From: Arsukibacterium perlucidum DSM 18276
Lineage (GTDB): Bacteria; Pseudomonadota; Gammaproteobacteria; Enterobacterales; Alteromonadaceae
Direction of reading: 5' to 3'
NCBI RefSeq assembly: GCF_000382165.1
Contig: NZ_KB907714.1
Coordinates: forward strand, 1 to 64,000
DNA: 64,000 bases
Below, piece after piece: positions 43,016 through 51,235 of the stretch. Within the stretch, counting starts at the first letter, position 1. Every line of letters begins with the position of its first letter. A program made the position numbers and the translations under genes. The notes under the pieces were generated by a model. The model saw only the letters and a program-made list of their open reading frames with translations. It ran no database searches and had not been told where the DNA came from.

Positions 43016-44160
43016 TAAAATGCCTCCGGTACACTGCTGGGCAGATTAACCAGCCGCTGAGCCAAATCTTCTGCAATGGCTAGCGAACCACGTATTGCGT
43101 GTTTAAAGGCCGGTAACTGGTGCATCAGTTGCCAGACTGGTCTGGTCATCACATTTGCATCATTAGTACTGTGCAGTAATTTATCGCGACTGCGCAAATC
43201 AGGACAAATTACCGCATTTAACCAAAAGTTAGCCTGACACTGAGCTGGCTCGTCCACAAACTGATAATCGGTGTCTGCAAAAAATGCCTGGTATTGCCTG
43301 GCTAGCTGCCGTTTTTGGGCAAGAAAATAGCTTAAAGACTCCATTTGCGCGCATCCCAGTGCCGCATTCAGGTTTGGCAGGCGGTAGTTGAAGCCGGGTT
43401 CATCATGATAAAACTCCCAGCGATGAGGCACTTTGGCAGTGGTGGTAAGATGTTTAGCACGTTCACCGTCTTTTAAACCGGCGCATAACAACATACCGCC
43501 ACCACCGGTGGTAATGATTTTATTGCCATTAAAGCTAAGTGCGCCAAATTGACCGATAGTGCCGGTATGCCGGTTTTTATAATATGAACCCAGACTCTCT
43601 GCGGCATCTTCAATTAAAATAAGTTGCCACTGCTGACAAATCTGCATTAATTCATCCAGTGCAGCAGGGTGGCCAAAAGTGTGCATTGGCATAACAGCGC
43701 GTATGCGCTGACCGCTGCTTTTCAGGTAGCAACCTTGGTCATCAATGCGCGCCTGTTGCTGTAAAAATTGCGACAGCGCTGCCGGACACAGGGATAAGGT
43801 GTTGGTACTGATATCAACAAATACCGGCTCTGCCCCCATATGATAAAGGGCATTGCAGGTAGCGACGAAAGTTAAAGGCTGGGTAATCACTACGTCACCT
43901 GCGTGCACCCCCGCCATATAAAGTGCGCTGTGTAATGCCGCAGTACCATTAACGGTCGCCACCGCTTTTACTGTACCGGTAAAATCTTCTATTTTTCGTT
44001 CAAATTCATCAACAAACTTTCCGACACTGGAGACGAAAGTACTTTTAATAGTTTCGCTGACATATTGCAGTTCATTGCCACGGAATGAAGGTGCGTGCAG
44101 CGGAATAAATTCATTACTCTGGTACAACTCACGGATAAAATTAACAAGGGCAGTGCTCAT
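43015..44160 (-). CDS. legC: PLP-dependent sugar aminotransferase LegC
   Basis: A 381-residue DegT/DnrJ/EryC1 aminotransferase. Visible motifs are VATVNGTAALHSALYMAGVH, LILIEDAAESLGSYYKNRHT (PLP-binding Asp) and SFNGNKIITTGGGGM with the Schiff-base Lys. It transaminates C4 of the 4-keto sugar made by LegB. It lies eight bases after legB. Full length for the family. Confidence 0.87.
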   Translation of the reverse strand: MSTALVNFIRELYQSNEFIPLHAPSFRGNELQYVSETIKSTFVSSVGKFVDEFERKIEDFTGTVKAVATVNGTAALHSALYMAGVHAGDVVITQPLTFVATCNALYHMGAEPVFVDISTNTLSLCPAALSQFLQQQARIDDQGCYLKSSGQRIRAVMPMHTFGHPAALDELMQICQQWQLILIEDAAESLGSYYKNRHTGTIGQFGALSFNGNKIITTGGGGMLLCAGLKDGERAKHLTTTAKVPHRWEFYHDEPGFNYRLPNLNAALGCAQMESLSYFLAQKRQLARQYQAFFADTDYQFVDEPAQCQANFWLNAVICPDLRSRDKLLHSTNDANVMTRPVWQLMHQLPAFKHAIRGSLAIAEDLAQRLVNLPSSVPEAF

Positions 44161-44168
44161 AATAAGAC

Positions 44169-45359
44169 CTACATTTTACCGTCTAAATATTTACCGGTCT
44201 CTTTGTGATTAAAATCCGGGATCAGCTTGTGAAACAGTTCAACCAACTGTGGTCTGGTCCAGGCCCTGGCTTGTTTCATCCGGTTAATCTCCTGCTCAAA
44301 CAACTCAAGTAATTCCGGTTGATACCGCGCTTCATTTTTTATGACCCCTAGGTTTTCGAACCTTGCCATATCAAGCACTTCGTTGACGGTATAGAACTCT
44401 TCGAAATCTTTTTCACCGGTGGTATCACTAGCGGTAAACAAGCAAGGCCATTTTCCTTGCCCGGGCAGGGTTTTTGCCAGCTCTCGTGCTTGGGCTTCGT
44501 TGGCACATAAATACGGCTCATAGCCTGCCTGATGTAAATATTTAACTGCGATATCGGCGAAAGAAATAAGATGCAGGGCTTCACTTAACTTAGGAAAAAA
44601 GATGTCACGGTTGTCACCAAAAATACAAGACATTAAGCATAACTCGCCAGACTCCTGTGGCGTAACAAAATAGCGTTTAACGTCATTTGGAGCGACGATG
44701 GGCTGTCGTTTCTGAATACGCTGATTGAAACCATGTAACAATGACCCGTCTGAAAAAGCCACATTGGCAAAGCGGGCTGTGGAAATAGCAATATCTTTAC
44801 TGCGCCGCATTAAAAACATTTCCATGATGCGCTTTGATGCGCCCATCATATTTACTGGATTAGCAGCTTTATCGGTAGACACGCAAAAATATTTCTTGGC
44901 GCCTTTAGCGACTGACTGGGCAATAGTCTTGTCGGTATTAAACACATTAACATCGATCATCCGCATCAGAGTGTAAGGGTCTTTCTCGCTGCGAACATGT
45001 TTAAGCGCAGACAGGTTCAATACATAGTCAAAGTTACCATCGGCCGCAATAAAGGCATCATATTCGACCGAGCCGATGTCTAACGCAAAGGTTTGAAAGT
45101 CACCATTGATATAGCCAAAGGCGCTGCGAATGTCACGCACCAGCTCTACCAGGTTGTTTTCACTGAGATCAACTACATGCAGCTTTTTCGGTTGTCGACG
45201 AAATATTTCCTTGCAGACTGCCTGGCCAATAGAGCCTGCACCGCCCAGTACCAGAAAGCGACTGTTGGCAATGATGTCACACAGCGCAATATCGTAAGCG
45301 GCAATATCTTCAGTAAATAATGGTTTGGTGCGCCCTAGCAGCGGTAAAATTTCTGTCAC
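44169..45359 (-). CDS. legB: NAD-dependent sugar 4,6-dehydratase LegB
   Basis: A 396-residue extended SDR of the FlaA1/PglF/CapD group. FLVLGGAGSIGQAVCKEIFR is the NAD site; the active site MMGASKRIMEM has Met in place of the usual Tyr (M-x-x-x-K form, typical of this group). It produces the 4-keto-6-deoxy sugar nucleotide from (GDP-)GlcNAc. No membrane segment, so it is a soluble type. First gene of the leg operon, with a sigma-28 promoter 44 bases upstream. Confidence 0.87.
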   Translation of the reverse strand: MTEILPLLGRTKPLFTEDIAAYDIALCDIIANSRFLVLGGAGSIGQAVCKEIFRRQPKKLHVVDLSENNLVELVRDIRSAFGYINGDFQTFALDIGSVEYDAFIAADGNFDYVLNLSALKHVRSEKDPYTLMRMIDVNVFNTDKTIAQSVAKGAKKYFCVSTDKAANPVNMMGASKRIMEMFLMRRSKDIAISTARFANVAFSDGSLLHGFNQRIQKRQPIVAPNDVKRYFVTPQESGELCLMSCIFGDNRDIFFPKLSEALHLISFADIAVKYLHQAGYEPYLCANEAQARELAKTLPGQGKWPCLFTASDTTGEKDFEEFYTVNEVLDMARFENLGVIKNEARYQPELLELFEQEINRMKQARAWTRPQLVELFHKLIPDFNHKETGKYLDGKM

Positions 45360-45402
45360 GTCCTGGTCTCCGCATGGCGAGAATCTGGTGTTATAACTTA
45401 CT

Positions 45403-45429
45403 ATATCGGCAGAGTAACAAGAATCTTAA
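45403..45429 (-). promoter_or_regulatory. sigma-28 (FliA) promoter of the leg operon
   Basis: On the minus strand TTAAGATT (6/8), 11 bases, GCCGATAT (7/8). It is located 44 bases before legB. The weaker -35 makes it less certain than those of flgM, the flagellins and wbpG. Confidence 0.65.
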
Positions 45430-45570
45430 TAACATTGTAGTTGGATTAGTTGATGCTATCTCAACTATATCAGGCATTTAAACAGTAATCTGATTAAATT
45501 TTGGTTGGTCACATCTGGATCCGTAAATTAACGCTATAATTAAGATGTCAGGTTTCAACAGGAGTTCTTT

Positions 45571-46365
45571 ATGAAAATCACCGGTCAGCCAACCCCGACG
45601 TCACAGCTAAATGGTCTGCTGCAAACACAGCAGGCGCAGTCTGAAAAACTGGCCAGTGCCAAACGCATCAACTCTGCAGCAGACGATGCTGCTGGCTTGC
45701 AGCTTGCTAACCGGCTGACCAGTAGTGTCAACGCTGCGACCCAGGGCCAGCGTAATTTGTATGATGGCATTGGCCTGGCGCAGGTATACGAGCAAAGCCT
45801 GCAAAATATCAGTACTGATCTGGCCGGGCTGAGCGAGCTGGCTGTGGCAGCAGGCAACGGCGCTTACTCAGATGCCGATCGCGCCGCCTTGCAGGAGCAG
45901 GCCAACAGCTATCTAAGCAATATTGACAACACCTTGCAAAATAGCAGTTTTGGCGGCAAACCTTTGTTTGGTAATGGTGCTATAACCTTTAATGCCGGCC
46001 AAAGTAACGTTGCACTGCAAGTTGCCGATGTATCGACAGCACTCAATGCTCAGAGTTTGTTTGATATCGACTTAGAAAGTAGCAGTGGTGCGCAGGCTGC
46101 TGCCAGCACGTTAGCCGGGGTTGCTGAGTATGTGGTAGGGTTACAGGCACAAGCGGGGGCAAGTATTAATAGTTTTGCCGCCCAGGCGCGCAGTTTAAGT
46201 AATCAGCAAATTAATGAAGCCGCCGGGCGCAGCCGGATTGAAGACTTAGACTACGCTAAAGCAATAAGTCAGAAAACCTCTGCTGATATCCTGACCCAAA
46301 GTTCAACCAGCGTGACGATGCAAGCCCGGATGCAACAGCAACAGGCGTTAACCTTGCTGAGCTGA
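45571..46365 (+). CDS. short divergent flagellin-like protein
   Basis: A 264-residue protein with flagellin ends but altered key sites. The canonical MALYVN N-terminus is replaced by MKITGQPTPTSQLNGLLQTQ. The spoke-region motif is kept as KLASAKRINSAADDAAGLQL, and the C-terminus as RSRIEDLDYAKAISQKTSAD with a final QQQALTLLS. The central domain is reduced. CAGGAG precedes the ATG. It sits alone between legB (divergent) and flrA, far from the tandem flagellins, and no convincing sigma-28 site was found upstream. It may be a minor filament subunit, a junction protein or a decoy; the role is unknown. Confidence 0.8.
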   Translation: MKITGQPTPTSQLNGLLQTQQAQSEKLASAKRINSAADDAAGLQLANRLTSSVNAATQGQRNLYDGIGLAQVYEQSLQNISTDLAGLSELAVAAGNGAYSDADRAALQEQANSYLSNIDNTLQNSSFGGKPLFGNGAITFNAGQSNVALQVADVSTALNAQSLFDIDLESSSGAQAAASTLAGVAEYVVGLQAQAGASINSFAAQARSLSNQQINEAAGRSRIEDLDYAKAISQKTSADILTQSSTSVTMQARMQQQQALTLLS

Positions 46366-46381
46366 AAACCCTATAATTCAT

Positions 46382-46441
46382 TTGCAACCATAACCGCTAT
46401 TTTTTTGACAGCTGTCAAAAAAATAGCGGTTATGGTTGCAA
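46382..46441. repeat. perfect 60-bp palindrome upstream of flrA
   Basis: Bases 46382-46411 are the exact reverse complement of 46412-46441 with no spacer. Each arm contains AACCGCTATTTTTTTGACAG read toward the centre CAGCTG. No T-run follows, so it is not a standard terminator. Its right end TTGCAA overlaps the putative -35 box of flrA. Confidence 0.9.
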
Positions 46442-46463
46442 GCTCAGGTTAGCGCAGTACAAT
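46436..46463 (+). promoter_or_regulatory. possible sigma-70 promoter of flrA
   Basis: TTGCAA (46436-46441) and TACAAT (46458-46463) are 16 bases apart, 31 bases upstream of the flrA ATG. The -35 box is the last six bases of the 60-bp palindrome, which suggests regulation there. Confidence 0.4.
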
Positions 46464-46494
46464 GAAATCAAAGCAATAACAATAATGCGGCAAA

Positions 46495-48006
46495 ATGGCA
46501 GTAAATCCTCCTCTTTATATTGTTGACTCCCAACAGCGTCGCGCCGAACGGTTGACGACAGTGCTTAGCTTTATTAATGAACCTTATCAGGTGCTTAGTA
46601 ATCAGGCGTTGTTACAGCAACTGACAATAGATAGCCCTGCAGTGGTGTTATTGGGTGCTATTGGTGACACTGAGCACGCCGATTTGTTATTGCGTTTCCC
46701 CCGTTGTGCGTTTTTGCTGATCGGAGAGCCACTCACACCATTATTGCAGTATCCCAATGCCGTGGGGCTGCTTACTGAGCCTTTTTCATATAACTCACTA
46801 ACGCAGTTGCTGCGTGATTGTCAGCAATATCACCGGCTTTTGCCTGGCCAGAGACAAACTGAAACCAGCCTGAAGTTTGATGGTATGGTGGGTCAGACCG
46901 AGCCAATGCAAAAAGTCCGTTTTTTAATCTCGCAAGTCGCCAAAACGGATGCCAATGTGCTGGTGTTGGGCCAGTCAGGAACTGGTAAAGAAGTGGTTGC
47001 CCGTAATATCCACCTGTTGTCTAACCGGGCTGCGGGGCCTTTTGTGCCAATTAACTGTGGCGCCATTCCGGCAGAGCTGTTGGAGAGTGAATTATTTGGC
47101 CACGAAAAAGGTGCCTTTACCGGCGCTATTTCCACCCGTAAAGGCCGGTTTGAACTGGCCCAGGGCGGCACGCTGTTTTTGGATGAAATAGGCGACATGC
47201 CACAACCGATGCAGGTTAAATTATTGCGGGTGCTCCAGGAGCGGATTTTTGAGCGGGTTGGTGGTAGCCAGACCATTAAAGCCGATGTGCGGATTATTGC
47301 AGCAACCCACCGTAATTTAGAACAGATGATTACCGAAGGACATTTCCGGGAAGATTTATTTTACCGGCTTAATGTATTTCCGATTGAAACTCCAGCCCTG
47401 AGTGAGCGCTGTGACGATTTACCACTGCTGATCCGGGAGCTGCTTAACCGGCAAGCTGCGGGGCATCAGGGACGGATCCGTTTTACCGAGCGGGCATTAG
47501 AAAGCCTTAAATTGCACAGCTGGCCGGGTAATGTGCGGGAGCTTGCAAACTTACTGGAGCGGATGCTGATAATGTATCCGGACCAGGTGGTGGATGTAGC
47601 CGAATTACCGCAAAAATACTGTTATCTGGATGTGGACAGCTATCAGCCTGAGTACCCGGAAGCGCTGTTAGAGCGTGATATGCTAAATGATCTTTTTGCA
47701 GCGAGCGCGGATGATAGCGAAGATGACAGCACTGGCATCAGTAACAGCAATGATGATAAGCAGCATAGTACGGGCAGCGCCAACTCCAGCACCAATGGCA
47801 TTGCCGTTAGCCTGCCACAACTGAGTGATATACCTGAAGACGGTTTTGACTTAAAAGAGTACCTGGCTGATTTGGAAGTGCAGCTGATATCTAATGCCCT
47901 GCAACACCATGATTACGTGGTTGCCCGCGCTGCTGAAGTGCTGGGGTTACGCCGGACTACTCTGGTTGAAAAAATGCGCAAGTATAACCTTGGCAGGGAC
48001 GAATAG
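46495..48006 (+). CDS. flrA: master flagellar regulator FlrA/FleQ (sigma-54 activator)
   Basis: A 503-residue enhancer-binding protein. The N-terminal FleQ receiver-like domain (about 1-120) lacks a normal phospho-acceptor motif. The AAA+ domain has Walker [13 protein letters not shown] near 159, the sigma-54 contact GAFTGA near 206, Walker B LFLDEIGD, and a Fis-type HTH at the end ([20 protein letters not shown]). A Ser/Asn/Asp-rich linker of about 30 residues (near 400-432) separates AAA+ and HTH. FlrA starts the flagellar cascade and activates flrBC. It stands alone between the palindrome and the flrB sigma-54 promoter. Confidence 0.94.
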   Translation: MAVNPPLYIVDSQQRRAERLTTVLSFINEPYQVLSNQALLQQLTIDSPAVVLLGAIGDTEHADLLLRFPRCAFLLIGEPLTPLLQYPNAVGLLTEPFSYNSLTQLLRDCQQYHRLLPGQRQTETSLKFDGMVGQTEPMQKVRFLISQVAKTDANVLVLGQSGTGKEVVARNIHLLSNRAAGPFVPINCGAIPAELLESELFGHEKGAFTGAISTRKGRFELAQGGTLFLDEIGDMPQPMQVKLLRVLQERIFERVGGSQTIKADVRIIAATHRNLEQMITEGHFREDLFYRLNVFPIETPALSERCDDLPLLIRELLNRQAAGHQGRIRFTERALESLKLHSWPGNVRELANLLERMLIMYPDQVVDVAELPQKYCYLDVDSYQPEYPEALLERDMLNDLFAASADDSEDDSTGISNSNDDKQHSTGSANSSTNGIAVSLPQLSDIPEDGFDLKEYLADLEVQLISNALQHHDYVVARAAEVLGLRRTTLVEKMRKYNLGRDE

Positions 48007-48072
48007 CGCCACGCTGTCAAGCCTTTGACGGCACTATTTATTTTTTTATCAATTTAATCAGCAGCTTAACCT

Positions 48073-48088
48073 TGGCATAATCTCTGCA
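48073..48088 (+). promoter_or_regulatory. sigma-54 promoter of flrBC
   Basis: TGGCATAATCTCTGCA has exact GG-N10-GC spacing, 37 bases before the flrB ATG, as expected for the FlrA-activated flrBC operon. Confidence 0.75.
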
Positions 48089-48124
48089 TCGACTATATCA
48101 TTTGTAGTCAAGGTCAGTTGCGTT

Positions 48125-49282
48125 ATGCCTGCTATCAGTCATTTTACCTCAAGCGATTCTGCACATGTGCTTAGCCAGTCGAAGCTTCGCCAGCATGAGC
48201 TTCATCAGCAGGAACTCAGCAGCAGGGTCAGCCAGGCTCTGGCAGGCTTGCATGGTGATGCTGACAATCGTCTGCAGCATATTCTAAATGTGTTGCCTGC
48301 CGGCGTGGTGCTGTTAAGCGCCAGAGGCATTGTCTCAGAAGCCAACCCGGTAGCAACCACTATGTTAGGGCAACCTTTACTGGGCCAGCCCTGGTTGGAA
48401 GTGATTAACCGTTGCTTCGCCCCGCGCAGTGATGATGGTCTCGAAGTATCATTAAAAGATGGCAGGCGGATTAAACTGGAAATCAGCCCGCTGAGTCCTG
48501 AGCCTGGCCAGCTGATTGTGCTGACTGATCTGACACAGACCCGGCAGCTGCAAAGCCGCTTGGCGCATTTGCAGCGCTTATCAACTCTTGGCAAAATGAT
48601 GGCAACCCTGGCACATCAGATCCGCACGCCATTATCGTCAGCTATGTTATACGCAGAAAATCTGGGGAGCAGTAAGCTTACTGCGGCGTCACAACAACAA
48701 TTTCAGCAGAAATTACTGGCCCGGCTGCATGATCTGGAGCAGCAGGTTAATGATATGCTGCTATTTGCCCGCGCCGGCACAGCGCAAGCGGTGCAACCTT
48801 TTACCGTACGAAGCTTACTGCATGAAGTTAACGTTGCAGCAGAGACGTTGCTGCAGCAACATCACGCTCAGCTTACTGTCAGCAGCCATTGCCAGGACAG
48901 CTATTTACTGGGTAATCTCAGCAGCATGGCCGGTGCTATCAGTAATCTGATCCAAAACAGCATTCAGGCTGTTAGCAGCGGCGCCCATATTCACATCTCG
49001 GCCCGGCAGGAAGGCGCCAGCTTAAAATTGACGGTGAGTGACAATGGCCCCGGTATTGCCGCAGATTTACAATCGCACATTTTTGAGCCGTTTTTCAGCC
49101 GGCGCCAACATGGCAGTGGTTTGGGACTGGCCGTCGTGCAGGCGGTAGTTAACTCGCACCAGGGTAATGTCGAATACTTGCAGCGACCTGATTGTGGTGC
49201 CTGCTTCGTTATTAATTTACCTGTTCATTTTTCTGAACAAAACAACCAGCAAGCTAATTGTAAAAGCAGAGGTATCGAATGA
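48125..49282 (+). CDS. flrB: flagellar sensor histidine kinase FlrB/FleS
   Basis: A 385-residue soluble kinase. A helical N-terminus precedes a PAS-like domain (LQHILNVLPAGVVLLSARGI, about 50-135). HisKA follows with the phospho-acceptor His164 in TLAHQIRTPLSSAM, then the HATPase domain (NLIQNSIQAVSSGA, VSDNGPGIAADLQSHIFEPF, GSGLGLAVVQAVV). No transmembrane segment, so the signal is cytoplasmic, as in Vibrio FlrB, which senses assembly of the export apparatus/C-ring. Its stop overlaps the flrC ATG (ATGA). Confidence 0.93.
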   Translation: MPAISHFTSSDSAHVLSQSKLRQHELHQQELSSRVSQALAGLHGDADNRLQHILNVLPAGVVLLSARGIVSEANPVATTMLGQPLLGQPWLEVINRCFAPRSDDGLEVSLKDGRRIKLEISPLSPEPGQLIVLTDLTQTRQLQSRLAHLQRLSTLGKMMATLAHQIRTPLSSAMLYAENLGSSKLTAASQQQFQQKLLARLHDLEQQVNDMLLFARAGTAQAVQPFTVRSLLHEVNVAAETLLQQHHAQLTVSSHCQDSYLLGNLSSMAGAISNLIQNSIQAVSSGAHIHISARQEGASLKLTVSDNGPGIAADLQSHIFEPFFSRRQHGSGLGLAVVQAVVNSHQGNVEYLQRPDCGACFVINLPVHFSEQNNQQANCKSRGIE

Positions 49283-50694
49283 CTACAGCTACACCCATAC
49301 TGATAGTAGAGGATGATGCCGGGTTACGTGAGGCCCTGTGCGACACGCTGAGCCTGGCCAATTATCAGGTTTTTAGCGCTGACAGTGCCGAAAGTGCCTT
49401 GTTGCTGCTGAAAAAGCAGCAGGTACAACTGGTGGTCAGTGATGTGCAAATGGGCGAGGTCTCCGGTTTAACCTTGCTGAAAACCTTGCGCCAGCATTTT
49501 CCGCAGCTGCCGGTACTAATAATGACTGCCTATGCCAATGTGCAGGATGCGGTAGAAGCAATCCGGCTGGGAGCAGTAGATTATCTGGCTAAGCCATTTG
49601 CACCTCAGGTATTACTTAGTACCGTAAGCCGGTATGTATTGGCTGAGCAGGCTAATCCGGCAACACCTGTGGTGGCTGCACCGGCCAGCATTGCCTTACT
49701 TGAATTAACTGCCAGGGTGGCGCGCTCAGAGGCCAGTGTGATGATTTCCGGACCCAGTGGTTCGGGCAAAGAGGTGCTGGCACGTTATATTCATCAGCAG
49801 TCACCCCGTGCCTCAGGCCCTTTTGTAGCAATAAACTGCGCGGCTATTCCGGAAAATATGCTGGAGTCTACCTTGTTCGGTTATGAAAAAGGTGCCTTTA
49901 CCGGTGCTATTGCAGGTTGTCCAGGTAAGTTTGAACAGGCGCAACACGGCACTTTATTACTGGATGAAATAACTGAAATGGATTTAAATCTGCAGGCCAA
50001 ATTGCTGCGGGTATTACAAGAACGGGAAGTAGAGCGGCTTGGCAGCCGTAAAACCATTAAACTGGATGTGCGGGTGCTGGCGACCAGTAACCGCGACTTG
50101 CAGCAGGCTGTTGCTGAGGGTAGCTTCCGCCAGGATCTGTTTTTCAGATTAAATGTGTTTCCGCTTAACTGGCCGGCGCTGGCTGAACGGCGCGAAGATA
50201 TCAGACCGCTGGCTATGCACCTGATCAGTAAATACTGCCAGCAGCAGGGCCGGGCGGTATTATCGCTGAGTGAGAGCGCTGGCAAGATGTTGCTTGAGCA
50301 CAGCTGGCCGGGCAATGTTCGCGAACTGGATAATGTTATTCAACGGGCGCTTATTCTATGCCAGGGTGAACAAATTACCCCGGCAGATATTCTGTTATCA
50401 GCAGATACCAGCGCTGCCAACCCTGCCATAGCTGGCATTCAAACTGCGGCTGCCTCTGTGGTAGCGCCCCCGCCAGTTCAGGCAGCTGAGGCGCCGGCAA
50501 CCTTAACAGATACAGCAGTACCGGAAGACTTTAAAACAGAACTGCACGAGCAAGAGCACCGGATTATTCTGGCGACGTTAAAGGCGTGCGCATATAAGCG
50601 CAAAGCGGTAGCAGAAAAGCTTGGGATTAGTGATCGTACCTTGCGATATAAACTGGCCAGGATGCGGGAGTCGGGTATAGAGCTGCCCGCCTGA
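49279..50694 (+). CDS. flrC: flagellar response regulator FlrC/FleR (sigma-54 activator)
   Basis: This 471-residue NtrC-type regulator has a receiver domain (ILIVEDDAGLREAL, phospho-acceptor Asp55 in VVSDVQMGEVSGL) and an AAA+ domain (GPSGSGKEVLARYIHQ, GAFTGA, LLLDEITEMDLNLQAKLLRV). An Ala/Pro-rich linker leads to a Fis-type HTH (RKAVAEKLGISDRTLRYKLA). Phosphorylated FlrC activates hook-basal body genes carrying sigma-54 promoters, such as those listed for flgB, flgF and fliE. A terminator follows. Confidence 0.94.
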   Translation: MTTATPILIVEDDAGLREALCDTLSLANYQVFSADSAESALLLLKKQQVQLVVSDVQMGEVSGLTLLKTLRQHFPQLPVLIMTAYANVQDAVEAIRLGAVDYLAKPFAPQVLLSTVSRYVLAEQANPATPVVAAPASIALLELTARVARSEASVMISGPSGSGKEVLARYIHQQSPRASGPFVAINCAAIPENMLESTLFGYEKGAFTGAIAGCPGKFEQAQHGTLLLDEITEMDLNLQAKLLRVLQEREVERLGSRKTIKLDVRVLATSNRDLQQAVAEGSFRQDLFFRLNVFPLNWPALAERREDIRPLAMHLISKYCQQQGRAVLSLSESAGKMLLEHSWPGNVRELDNVIQRALILCQGEQITPADILLSADTSAANPAIAGIQTAAASVVAPPPVQAAEAPATLTDTAVPEDFKTELHEQEHRIILATLKACAYKRKAVAEKLGISDRTLRYKLARMRESGIELPA

Positions 50695-50714
50695 GAGAGC
50701 AGATTATTAAGAAT

Positions 50715-50739
50715 AAAAAGCCAGCTTGCTGGCTTTTTT
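50715..50739 (+). terminator. intrinsic terminator after flrC
   Basis: AAAAGCCAGC, loop TT, GCTGGCTTTT with a T-tract. It ends the flrBC operon ahead of the fliE promoter. Confidence 0.9.
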
Positions 50740-50763
50740 GTTTATAAAACAAGGCTATAAATG

Positions 50764-50779
50764 TGGCATAACTCCTGCT
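50764..50779 (+). promoter_or_regulatory. sigma-54 promoter of the fliE operon
   Basis: TGGCATAACTCCTGCT keeps GG and GC at exact spacing; the T before TGC is C. It lies 25 bases after the flrC terminator and leaves a leader of about 95 bases before fliE. Confidence 0.7.
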
Positions 50780-50886
50780 TAGTTAACCTTGCAGCCAGCC
50801 GCTGGCAATTTATTGACACGGCGTTATTCAAAAGGCTCCATTTATCAGGCTTTAGTAAACAAGGCCTTATTTAACAAGGTACCGTT

Positions 50887-51225
50887 ATGAACATTAAAGG
50901 TCAGGCGTTATACGCCCAAATGCAATCGATGGCCACTCAGGCCCGCAGTGTGTCGGCCGAAATGAAACCTGTTAATCAACTGGCAGAGATAAATCCCAGT
51001 CAGTCTGAATTCAGTACCTTATTTAAAGACGCATTGAAAACTGTAAATAATGTCCAGGTGGCGGCGGGCGAGCTGAGAAGCCGGGTTGAGATGGGCGATC
51101 CTAATGTATCGCTGGTACAGGCAATGATAGCTGCCCAAAAGTCGTCCTTGGCCTTCGAAGCAACAGTACAGGTACGCAACAAAATGGTTGAAGCGTACAA
51201 AGACATTATGTCAATGCCGGTTTAA
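50887..51225 (+). CDS. fliE: MS-ring/rod junction protein FliE
   Basis: A 112-residue protein with the conserved C-terminal half (FSTLFKDALKTVNNVQVAAG, then NVSLVQAMIAAQKSSLAFEA, VRNKMVEAYKDIMSMPV). It links the MS ring to the proximal rod. First gene of the fliEFGHIJ operon behind the sigma-54 site; AAGGT precedes the ATG. Confidence 0.95.
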   Translation: MNIKGQALYAQMQSMATQARSVSAEMKPVNQLAEINPSQSEFSTLFKDALKTVNNVQVAAGELRSRVEMGDPNVSLVQAMIAAQKSSLAFEATVQVRNKMVEAYKDIMSMPV

Positions 51226-51235
51226 GGGGTAGCAC

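Noticed and set aside
45495-45521. Sigma-28 promoter for the short flagellin (TAAATTTT then TCTGGATC)
   Set aside because: The -10 half matches too few of the eight bases of GCCGATAA, and no shifted spacing is better.
48007-48060. Terminator after flrA (GTCAA ... TTGAC and a later T-rich run)
   Set aside because: The stem is only five bp and the T-run is some 20 bases away.
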